Shown here: positions 37,451 through 45,589 of the stretch, piece by piece
Layout of the letters: every line of letters starts with the position of its first letter
Position numbering within the stretch: the stretch's first letter is position 1
Assembly: GCF_051251085.1 (NCBI RefSeq)
Contig: NZ_JBPCZH010000001.1
Span: forward strand, 310,001-374,000
From: Cernens ardua
GTDB lineage: Bacteria; Pseudomonadota; Gammaproteobacteria; Pseudomonadales; Halomonadaceae
Direction of reading: 5' to 3'
DNA: 64,000 nt
Notes under the pieces: model-generated
Databases searched by the model: none
What the model saw: the letters and a program-made list of their open reading frames with translations, nothing else
Told to the model about the DNA's origin: nothing
Made by a program: the position numbers and the translations under genes

Positions 37451-38425
37451 TTACCTGGACATCCATTCATCAAGAACATGCCTGTAAGGCGTAATAAAGT
37501 GCTCATCGACAAACCTTCCTTGTTCGACGCCCAATCGATCCCGTTCTTCCCGATCATAAATAATGCGGGTCAGTGAGTAATCGGTCAGATTCAATCTCGG
37601 CTTGAATATCCTGGGAGCGCTGGAATTGGCATTGTAGATTTCAGGACGATAAATTTTCTGGAAAGTATCCATGGTGCTAATGGTGCTGATCAGCTCCAAT
37701 AGGGAGTAATCATTCAGTAGATCACCCTCATGATAAAAGGCAAGCGGGGCCCTACTCTCCGGCGGCATGAAATAACGTACGGATAATCCCATCCTGTGGA
37801 AATATTCATCCGTCAGTGAATAGTCATCCTGAATATACTCAGTACCCAATACGGGATGATACGTATTCGTCCCACGATATGTTTTATTGCTCGAAACACT
37901 AATGCAAATAATGGGCGGTTTGCTGAAATTGGAGGTGTAAGCGGGCGAATGAATGAAATGTTGAAAAAGCTTCCCGTGAAGGTCACCAAAACCCTCAGGC
38001 ACTGTGCTCCCCGCGTCACCAAGATGATGCTCATGCAATCGAATACTGAAATCGTAATCGCGTACATAGGAAGAAAAACTGTTCCCTGTTACACCTTCAA
38101 TGTGCCGACCTTTTTCATAGTCAACAATGGTGGTATTCAGGATTTCAATCAAAGGAATCGGCACATCATTGTGTTTGTCGCCCAGTTTCAGTTCAGCCGA
38201 AATAATGTCCAGCTCAACTGAATAGCGTGTTCCCAGCGGGTTATCCCAATGGGCCAGCGCATTAAACCGGCGATTGATCATCTGCAATGTGTTTCGCAGG
38301 TTCTCCTGACGCTGATCTCCCCTCGCCAGATTCGCGAAGTTGGTAGTGAGCCGTGTACTTGCAGAAGGCTGATAATGCTCATCGAAACGAATACGTTTTA
38401 TCGAAAAGGAAAACTCATCATTCAT
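37451..38425 (-). CDS. mesX: DUF1852 protein MesX, partner of MesD
   Basis: A 324-residue soluble protein of the DUF1852 family. It opens with MNDEFSFSIKRIRFDEHYQP and has strongly conserved blocks such as TTNFANLARG, NRRFNALAHWDNP, SSYVRDYDFS, GDLHGKLF, SVSSNKTY and LTDEYFHRMGL. The ATG at 38425 is preceded by AGGAGG and matches the family start. It lies 78 bases upstream of mesD on the same strand. Known as the obligate accessory protein of MesD; its biochemical role (possibly oxidative generation or delivery of the methyl group) is inference. Confidence 0.88.
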   Translation of the reverse strand: MNDEFSFSIKRIRFDEHYQPSASTRLTTNFANLARGDQRQENLRNTLQMINRRFNALAHWDNPLGTRYSVELDIISAELKLGDKHNDVPIPLIEILNTTIVDYEKGRHIEGVTGNSFSSYVRDYDFSIRLHEHHLGDAGSTVPEGFGDLHGKLFQHFIHSPAYTSNFSKPPIICISVSSNKTYRGTNTYHPVLGTEYIQDDYSLTDEYFHRMGLSVRYFMPPESRAPLAFYHEGDLLNDYSLLELISTISTMDTFQKIYRPEIYNANSSAPRIFKPRLNLTDYSLTRIIYDREERDRLGVEQGRFVDEHFITPYRHVLDEWMSR

Positions 38426-38971
38426 GGGTGTATACCCTCCTGACAGAAAGTTGAATTGAGGGCTGAGACCAGTGATATTGATTGAAGCGCCCCCTTCCAT
38501 CACTGAATAAATCTCCAAATATCGATCGCATCCATATAGGGTCGTATGAATGGCCGCGCGCAGTAATACCCGTCAGTACCAACCACGATGAGTGGTTTTG
38601 GTAATAGATCCCGGCGTGATCATGACGATCAATTGGCTGGCAGAACTTTAATAATGTCTTTTCCAGAGAATTGGGAGACGCTCAGGTATCAAATGATTAT
38701 CAGGGCATACAAAATATGTGTAAAACTCATTTTTATTGATTTGAAAATGAATTTAACTCATGCAAATGCATGGAGCGCATGATCATGGTGTGAAGTGCTA
38801 AAAACGCGTCGGATCCTTGGATAGCTACTGCTGAGACTGTGGTGGGAAATTGAATAACAGGGGGATAGAGCCAATGGCAGCTTTAACACGATAACGGTAT
38901 ACTTTAATACATAAGGTACTGTATATTAAATCAGTACATACATATCATCACTTTTCTCGCAGGAAGCCACC
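38426..38971. other. Divergent control region between mesX and the Tus-like gene
   Basis: About 550 bases holding the promoters of two divergent genes. The right end contains the LexA-type operator listed separately. I looked for MetJ boxes (AGACGTCT) and MetR sites near mesX and found none convincing. No protein-coding frame is supported. Confidence 0.5.
38917..38936 (+). promoter_or_regulatory. LexA-type SOS operator in front of the Tus-like gene
   Basis: The site reads TACTG-TATATTAAAT-CAGTA: a perfect inverted repeat of TACTG around the exact 10-base CTG/CAG spacing of the E. coli-type LexA box, with an A/T-only centre. It lies 36 bases before the start codon. lexA itself, with the same kind of box, is 11 kb away. 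Confidence 0.75.
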
Positions 38972-39874
38972 ATGTCTGAATATCAGCTGCTCGCCGCCAT
39001 GGAACATGCATTTGACCATGTCGTTGAAGCCAGTCTTGCGCTGGTTGACGCGTACGATCCAACGCGCTTCCCTTTATGGACGTTACGTGATCAGGGCATG
39101 ATAGACCCCGCAATGGCCAAAGAATGGTTAATGCAGGCACTGACGGACTATTGGTATCAGGACGGACAGGATGGCCGTACCACTCGCCCTTACATCGGAT
39201 TGATCGCGGGAGATGAAACACTCATGGCACGCGTAAGGGAGGTCAACCAACATAAAAAGGCGCTATCTTCCGTGATTAGTCAAATACGCGAACACCATCC
39301 TTCGAGAATGAGTGAAATAAAGGCGACGCTCCCTTTCAGGCATCCATTACTACATGATCATATGATGGGCGCCGGACTTGCCCGTTTGCATTTGAAACAG
39401 TGTTGGCGCCATATCCCTGTCGCGCCCGCACCGGTGGATCGAGTTCGCTTCGCCTGGTACACCAGTGGTCGTTCAATCAAAAAACTCAACGTGGCAGAGG
39501 TAGATGAAATGCTGTCCGCTTTCGATGCAGATGCTTCACATATTCGAATACAACGCCAAACGCTCGCCTCTTTACCCACCGATGAACCCCTGGCACAAAT
39601 TCAGGCACAGGCACCGCTCATGCGCGCCAACCTGTTTTATACAGACCCCCTTGAGGATGGACGAACCCGGCAGGCTATGAATGTATCGTTACCGCTGTTT
39701 GTACCGGCACGTCACTCTTCCAAAGGAATAGTATTGCCCCAATGCAACCTCCCCCCAACAGCACCCAAACCAAAGCGGACACGTGCTCAGCGCAGCGATG
39801 CACAAATCGAGGATGATCCCATCATCCCAAGCCTGCGTATACATCGTTACCGTCGGCTCCCCTCTGAAAATTAA
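38972..39874 (+). CDS. Tus-like DNA replication terminus site-binding protein
   Basis: A 300-residue basic protein that resembles E. coli Tus (309 residues) in layout and in several segments: ARVREVNQHKKAL beside Tus HIQHINKLKTTF, VDRVRFAWYTSGRSIKKLN..EV beside LRFGWANKHIIKNLHRDEV, and a C-terminal beta-type IIPSLRIHRY beside LIIPRLHLY. Tus binds Ter sites and arrests forks approaching from one side. An AGGAAG ribosome site precedes the ATG. I see no sequence like the E. coli Ter core next to it, so its sites have probably diverged. The LexA box just upstream suggests SOS control, which E. coli tus does not have. Overall similarity is modest and was judged by eye. Confidence 0.8.
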   Translation: MSEYQLLAAMEHAFDHVVEASLALVDAYDPTRFPLWTLRDQGMIDPAMAKEWLMQALTDYWYQDGQDGRTTRPYIGLIAGDETLMARVREVNQHKKALSSVISQIREHHPSRMSEIKATLPFRHPLLHDHMMGAGLARLHLKQCWRHIPVAPAPVDRVRFAWYTSGRSIKKLNVAEVDEMLSAFDADASHIRIQRQTLASLPTDEPLAQIQAQAPLMRANLFYTDPLEDGRTRQAMNVSLPLFVPARHSSKGIVLPQCNLPPTAPKPKRTRAQRSDAQIEDDPIIPSLRIHRYRRLPSEN

Positions 39875-39910
39875 ACATCAAGCCATGTCCTGTACTTATA
39901 GGTGACTCTG

Positions 39911-39944
39911 GAAAGGTTTTGCGAATGGAAAGGTTTTGCGAATG
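39911..39944. repeat. Two tandem copies of a 17-base unit
   Basis: GAAAGGTTTTGCGAATG occurs at 39911-39927 and identically at 39928-39944, followed by a partial, diverged third copy. It lies about 40 bases after the Tus-like gene. Confidence 0.9.
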
Positions 39945-40093
39945 AAAGGGTAATGCATGAAAAACTCATGAAAAGCACATAAAATGCTTTGCTGGAACCG
40001 CAAAATCTTAGCTCTCAACAATTGAAGACCATGACTTGAGAGGCGCAAACGTCAGAAAGGGTATTGGCAACGTGCGCAGACGCATGAAGAAAC

Positions 40094-41017
40094 TTACTGA
40101 GAACCGTTTGCCCAGCGGACCTGCCATCCACGCGCAAGGGCGAGCTTGCGCCCTGCTGAAGTAGCAAGCCGGGAAAGAACTTCTTGCTGCAACGCACCCG
40201 CTTCGCCCGACATACTGACTATCCAGAAATGGTCACCACTCACGTTTTCACCATGAAGAAGCGCCTGATTCTGCAATGTCAGCCTATCACCATTTCCGAG
40301 AGTGAACGTCCGCGATTGATTCCCCACCATAATGATTCCGCCAATTTCCAGCCAAAAGTGCGATATGCCTTGAGACTCCAGCAGATGAACCAGTGTATCA
40401 GCTCGCAATCCATTAACAGCAGCAACCAGATTCAAACGAAATGGCGCAAGGGGAATGGCGTGATTTCCCAGATAGAGCAAGGCATGCGCAGGCGGAAGCG
40501 CAGACATGTGACGTACTGATTGGCGATGGAGATCAACATTTGTGGGGACAGCCTGTGAAGAGAGTACCATCTTGGCGCTACCAGAAGTTTGCAGGGTCCA
40601 CGAGGGCAATAAGGGTGCCGTTTCCGGTCGCAAATAGGGCGTAAATGCGCCTTGTGAAAGACGTTGTGCTTTCATCAATTGACACAACACGTGTGAAAGT
40701 GCAGATGGAATAGCAACAGATGACAACAAGGGCGCATGCGACAGCCGACTGACGTCACTGTCAGGCCGCAAGGGTGAGAGCTGTTGATCCAGCGAATCAA
40801 GGCGTTCGCTGATCATTTTGCCGAGCGCATCCAGCCGGGAAGAGGCATGGGACTTTCCCAATGATACATGATAACCAGTATCGTCCGTCACGCCAGCCAG
40901 GTAGTGATCAACAGAGCCCGGTGAGGACCATTGCACGCCTGCCAGCAGCGCACATCCAACCACAAGGTTGGAGAGACACAGACCAACGAATGTTTTACCT
41001 GCGGGTGCTACTGCCAC
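40094..41017 (-). CDS. Divergent ApbE-like lipoprotein (FAD:protein FMN transferase family)
   Basis: A 307-residue exported protein with a hydrophobic N-terminus and a lipobox-like VVGC (Cys22). Family traces are LDQQLSPLRPDSDVSRLS, matching the ApbE LSxxxPxSExSxxN block, FTPYLRP, and LVAAVNGLRADTLVHLLESQGISHFWLEIGG, matching DLxGIAKGYAVD..ADLLRxxGxxNxLVxIGG. Several usual ligand positions are changed (Asp to Asn, Lys to Asn, and the MGT motif near 45 is not kept), so FMN transfer activity is doubtful. Start is a GTG at 41017 with AAGGG upstream. No Nqr/Rnf or other flavin-carrying partner is adjacent. Confidence 0.65.
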   Translation of the reverse strand: MAVAPAGKTFVGLCLSNLVVGCALLAGVQWSSPGSVDHYLAGVTDDTGYHVSLGKSHASSRLDALGKMISERLDSLDQQLSPLRPDSDVSRLSHAPLLSSVAIPSALSHVLCQLMKAQRLSQGAFTPYLRPETAPLLPSWTLQTSGSAKMVLSSQAVPTNVDLHRQSVRHMSALPPAHALLYLGNHAIPLAPFRLNLVAAVNGLRADTLVHLLESQGISHFWLEIGGIIMVGNQSRTFTLGNGDRLTLQNQALLHGENVSGDHFWIVSMSGEAGALQQEVLSRLATSAGRKLALARGWQVRWANGSQ

Positions 41018-41873
41018 AACGATGCCCTTATAAGCTGCCTGACCATTTGTTCATGCCCTTCTATCAGGTGTATTGAGCGCTTGTTCGAAAAAAGAACAAC
41101 ATCGAGTACCTACGCATTTGATTATCCTTATGATACAGACCCGCAGGATATCGTACCGATTCAGGCACGATCGCCACCGCTATTATTCTTCATCGTCACA
41201 AATAATTACAGAACCCTTAAGTTTAATTTCAGTCAATAGCATCCAGCAGACCACTCATTACCTATCCGTAAACCTGTATCCCACACATTTGTTCAGGGAA
41301 TCAGGGGTAGCCATGAACATTGAAATAACAGGCTGCCGTGACATTATCAGAGAGTGATCAGGGCCCGATACGCTTCTATCCGGGCATGAGACTGAAAGAC
41401 AAGGTACACTATTTCCGTCAGTACCCTGCTATTCGCTCCGGCAATGTAGCAATACGGTAAATGTGGCAATACGGTAACGGTGACCGTGTTCAACCAAACG
41501 ACGCAATACTGCAGCACGATACGCTATCAGTTGATCACGGCTATGGTGCTTGCTTATGCGGTCCTGAGCAATGACTTGAAACCCGGCGCACTCGGCCCCA
41601 TTAGAACTCAAGCACTGAAACCACAGATGTCATTGATATATTTCTGCACACGCCCCTGACGCATCACCCCCAGCCCGGTAGCGTGTCAACCACAAGCCGC
41701 ATGGCAATAGCGGACGTACTTGCTGCAACGCAACACGCAAATAAAAGTATGCACCCCATGCTTCTCTTAATAAAATGGTACTCAATCTCGTAAGGTTTCG
41801 TCACCCTCAGGCATTACAAGGAACATCTCTTTTCAACTTTGTGGCCTGAGTTTCACAGAATTCAATTGTAATC
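41018..41873. other. Gene-free stretch upstream of mfd
   Basis: About 860 bases with only short implausible frames. It holds an imperfect hairpin (GCCCGATA/TATCCGGGC at 41363-41385) and a 17-base tandem duplication (41446-41479). The divergent promoters of the ApbE-like gene and mfd must lie here; I cannot place them. Confidence 0.45.
41446..41479. repeat. Two tandem copies of a 17-base unit
   Basis: Copies at 41446-41462 and 41463-41479 share the core GCAATACGGTAA and differ at three positions. The repeat is intergenic. Confidence 0.8.
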
Positions 41874-44800
41874 ATGAGCCCCATGTCAGAGACCAGATCC
41901 AACAGGACATCCCCGTTTACCCCCACGGCTGCATCCAATGCGGATCAGGTGTGTTACTGGCAACAGCCCATCGGCAGTAGTGAGGCCCTCGCACTGGTCA
42001 ATCTGGCTGCCTATCAGAAAAGCAGCCTTCTAGTAATCACGCCGGACTCCTCCACAGCCCAGCGACTCGAAGCCGAACTCAAGGTTTTTGCGCATGAGGG
42101 GCAAGAGGTTTTCGCCTTCCCCGATTGGGAAACACTCCCCTACGACAGCTTTTCGCCTCACCGCGACATTGTCTCGACACGTTTGAGGATCCTGCGCAAC
42201 TTGCAGCAGCAGGAAAACGCCATTGTATTGGTTCCCGTAAATACCCTGATGCAGCGCTTGCCGCCACCGGATTACGTGGCTATCCATGCTCTACGATTGG
42301 GACTGGGAGATCAATTGGACCGCGAGCGCTTTCGTGAACAGCTCGCGCGCAGCGGCTATCGAGCCGTCGAGACTGTCATCGAGCCGGGGGAATATGCGTT
42401 CCGCGGAGCGCTGATCGATCTGTTCCCAATGGGAAGCCCGCAGCCATTACGCATTGATCTGTTTGACGACGAAATCGATACCTTACGTACCTTCGATCCT
42501 GAAACCCAGCGTTCACAGGACAAGGTGAATGAAATCGAGTTGTTACCCGCCCATGAATATCCGCTAACACCGGATGCCATCGCACGCTTCAGGGAGTCAT
42601 TCGAGACCACCTTTGACGTTGACCCACGTCGCTCCCCTCTTTACATCGATGCTTTGGCGGGGATACCGTCCCCGGGGCTGGAACAGTATCTGCCTCTCTT
42701 TTTTGAAGAGACATCGACCCTGTTCGACTATTTTTCATCATCATTACGCGTGGTATTGGGGGCAGATGTCCATGAAAATGCAGAACGCCATTGGATATCC
42801 ATTACATCACGTTATGAGAATCTGGGCGTTGATCCAACCCGTCCTTTGCTTCCACCTCACAAAGCATTCGTTCCTGTCGCCGAGCTTTTTGCCGCTGTAA
42901 AACAATTCCCCCGGGTTCAGATTGATCGTGAAGAACGTAGCCATCAAACCCACTTTGCAACTGACAAACTGCCGCAAGTGATTATCAATGGGCGCAGTGA
43001 TCAGCCACTGCGTCAGTTGGGACAGGTAGTTGAGGAAACTCTCCAACACGACTATCGCCTGTTATTCATGGCAGAAACACGTGGCCGGCGCGAGTCTCTG
43101 GAAGAGACGCTGACACCACTGCAAGTCCCCCTGATACCGGCGGAGGATTGGGCGGCATTCCTGAAAGCGGATGCGAGCGTCATGATTTGTGCAGGGCCCT
43201 TGGCCGAAGGGATGAAGCTACCCAATGACCACATCATGGTCATCACGGAAAATGAGCTCTTCGGGGATGTCGTGCGTCAACGCCGTCGTCAGACCAAACC
43301 GACTGACGATAATGAGATGATGATTCGTGACCTTTCCGAGTTAAGGGAGGGTGCACCGGTCGTTCATCAGGCGCATGGTGTTGGCCGTTATCTCGGGCTT
43401 GAAATGATCGAAGCGGGTGGCCAGAAGGCCGAGTTCCTCGCACTTGAATACGCCAATAATGCAAAACTCTATGTCCCCATCGACTCACTGGATCAGATTT
43501 CACGTTATAACGGCGCATCGGATGAACATGCACCATTAAACAAACTCGGCAGTGACCAGTGGGAAAAATCGCGCAAGAAGGCCGCCGAGCGAATTCGCGA
43601 TACCGCCGCAGAATTGCTGGATGTGTATGCACGCCGTGAAGCGCGCGAAGGCTTTGCCTGTTTGCCCCCGGATGAGCACTATCAGCGCTTTGCGGCCGCG
43701 TTCCCGTTTGAAGAAACGCCCGACCAGCAGCTCGCCATTACCGCCGTGATCGAGGATATGACTTCGCCTCGCCCAATGGACCGCGTCGTGTGCGGGGATG
43801 TCGGCTTTGGTAAAACCGAAGTGGCCATGCGTGCCGCATTTCTTGCCGTCAATTCAGGGCGTCAGGTGGCTGTGCTGGTGCCAACAACGCTGCTCGCACA
43901 ACAGCATTACGATAACTTCAAGGACCGCTTTGCTGACAGCGCGATCAATATCGACCTGCTCTCGCGTTTCAACACCGGTAAATCGCAGGAACAGGCCATT
44001 GAGCGTATTCGGGAAGGTAAAACGGATATTGTTATTGGTACTCACAAGTTGTTGGGCCGCTCAATTGAGTTCGGCAACCTGGGTCTTGTGATTATTGATG
44101 AAGAGCACCGCTTTGGCGTCAATCAGAAAGAGCGCCTGAAGGCCATGCGTGCTGAGGTGGATATCCTCACAATGACGGCGACTCCCATTCCCCGTACGCT
44201 CTCGATGGCGATGAGCGGCATGCGGGATCTCTCTATAATTGCCACTCCCCCGGCCAAGCGTCTAGCGGTAAAAACGTTTGTTCAGCAGCGCAACGATGGC
44301 ATTCTTCAGGAAGCCATTTTGCGTGAAATTTTGCGTGGTGGGCAGGTCTACTACCTTCACAATGAAGTAAAGAATATTCAGGCGGCGGCAGAGCGTATTC
44401 AGGAGCTCGTTCCCGATGCACGTGTGGGTGTTGCGCACGGGCAGCTGGCCGAACGCTCCCTTGAACGGGTCATGAGTGATTTCTATCACAAGCGCTTTAA
44501 TCTGTTGGTATGTTCGACCATCATCGAAACCGGTATCGACGTTCCGAGTGCCAACACGATTATTATTGAACGCGCCGATAAGTTCGGTTTGGCACAGTTG
44601 CATCAGCTACGTGGGCGCGTGGGTCGTTCGCACCATCAGGCCTATGCGTATCTGTTGACACCGCCCCCCAAACAAATCACCAGTGACGCCCGCAAGCGTC
44701 TCGAAGCCCTTACGCAATCCGATACACTGGGCGCAGGCTTTAATCTGGCAAGCCACGATCTTGAAATCCGTGGTGCGGGTGAATTGTTGGGTGAAGAGCA

Positions 44801-45368
44801 AAGTGGCCAGATCGAGTCCATCGGATATGGGCTTTATATGGAGATGCTTGACCGTGCGGTGAAGGCTATTCGCAGTGGTAAAACACCCAATCTTGAAGCT
44901 CCGATTAGCGAAGGCGTTGAAATTGGTCTGGGCTTGCCAGCGTTGATTCCTGACGACTATATGCCGGACGTACAACAGCGTTTAGTGATGTACAAGCGGA
45001 TTAGCAGTGCCAAATCAGATGCCGGGTTGCGTGAGCTTCAGGTTGAAATGATCGATCGATTTGGCCTCCTGCCCGATTCTGTCAAAAACCTGTTTCGGCA
45101 GGCAAAACTTCGGCCCATTGCAGAACGCCTGGGCATTACACGAATTGAGGCAGGAGAAGAACGTGGGCGTATTATCTTTGGTGATCGCCCTGCTATCGAT
45201 CCCATGTCACTGGTCAAACTGATTCAGAAAGATCCAGCCCATTACCGCCTGGATGGAGCGCAAACGCTACGTTTTAACGGGGAAATGTCAGCACCGGAAG
45301 ACCGTTTTACCACAGTTGAAAAATTGCTGGACCATTTGCATAAAAACCGGATTGAACGTGATGGATAA
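41874..45368 (+). CDS. mfd: Transcription-repair coupling factor
   Basis: SF2 translocase that removes stalled RNA polymerase and recruits UvrA. In 1164 residues one sees the UvrB-like N-terminal module (PDWETLPYDSFSPH, with GEYAFRGALIDLFP), the RNA polymerase-interaction domain (about 470-560, HGVGRYLGLE), the helicase motor with CGDVGFGKTEVAMRAAF, IIDEEHRFG, TATPIPRTL and LHQLRGRVGRS, and the C-terminal UvrA-masking TRCF domain. No good ribosome site precedes the ATG; the fourth codon is also ATG. It ends at a strong bidirectional terminator. Confidence 0.97.
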   Translation: MSPMSETRSNRTSPFTPTAASNADQVCYWQQPIGSSEALALVNLAAYQKSSLLVITPDSSTAQRLEAELKVFAHEGQEVFAFPDWETLPYDSFSPHRDIVSTRLRILRNLQQQENAIVLVPVNTLMQRLPPPDYVAIHALRLGLGDQLDRERFREQLARSGYRAVETVIEPGEYAFRGALIDLFPMGSPQPLRIDLFDDEIDTLRTFDPETQRSQDKVNEIELLPAHEYPLTPDAIARFRESFETTFDVDPRRSPLYIDALAGIPSPGLEQYLPLFFEETSTLFDYFSSSLRVVLGADVHENAERHWISITSRYENLGVDPTRPLLPPHKAFVPVAELFAAVKQFPRVQIDREERSHQTHFATDKLPQVIINGRSDQPLRQLGQVVEETLQHDYRLLFMAETRGRRESLEETLTPLQVPLIPAEDWAAFLKADASVMICAGPLAEGMKLPNDHIMVITENELFGDVVRQRRRQTKPTDDNEMMIRDLSELREGAPVVHQAHGVGRYLGLEMIEAGGQKAEFLALEYANNAKLYVPIDSLDQISRYNGASDEHAPLNKLGSDQWEKSRKKAAERIRDTAAELLDVYARREAREGFACLPPDEHYQRFAAAFPFEETPDQQLAITAVIEDMTSPRPMDRVVCGDVGFGKTEVAMRAAFLAVNSGRQVAVLVPTTLLAQQHYDNFKDRFADSAINIDLLSRFNTGKSQEQAIERIREGKTDIVIGTHKLLGRSIEFGNLGLVIIDEEHRFGVNQKERLKAMRAEVDILTMTATPIPRTLSMAMSGMRDLSIIATPPAKRLAVKTFVQQRNDGILQEAILREILRGGQVYYLHNEVKNIQAAAERIQELVPDARVGVAHGQLAERSLERVMSDFYHKRFNLLVCSTIIETGIDVPSANTIIIERADKFGLAQLHQLRGRVGRSHHQAYAYLLTPPPKQITSDARKRLEALTQSDTLGAGFNLASHDLEIRGAGELLGEEQSGQIESIGYGLYMEMLDRAVKAIRSGKTPNLEAPISEGVEIGLGLPALIPDDYMPDVQQRLVMYKRISSAKSDAGLRELQVEMIDRFGLLPDSVKNLFRQAKLRPIAERLGITRIEAGEERGRIIFGDRPAIDPMSLVKLIQKDPAHYRLDGAQTLRFNGEMSAPEDRFTTVEKLLDHLHKNRIERDG

Positions 45369-45434
45369 GTGAACGCTGCATGCTTGTTTGAGTCAGCAGC
45401 AATCATCCTTCCTTTTGGTTTGTTTATATAAAAA

Positions 45435-45466
45435 GAGGGCGCCGCTTCAGGCGGCGCCCTCTTTTT
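45435..45466. terminator. Bidirectional terminator between mfd and mprF
   Basis: A perfect G/C-rich stem GAGGGCGCCGC/GCGGCGCCCTC with a 4-5 base loop has AAAA on the left and TTTTT on the right, so it can stop transcripts from both convergent genes. Confidence 0.93.
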
Positions 45467-45589
45467 CATTGAGTCGATGGCATGGAACCTTGGCAATGAC
45501 TGTAAAGTCATTCCAGCGGTACACCAAGCCTATCCTCAAGCTTGTTTCTCATATTCATCCTGCGCTTCAGGCTGACACCGTATATGCCA

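Noticed and set aside
38780..38971. Ter site next to the Tus-like gene
   Set aside because: No stretch resembles the E. coli TGTTGTAACTA core on either strand; only the LexA-type palindrome stands out.
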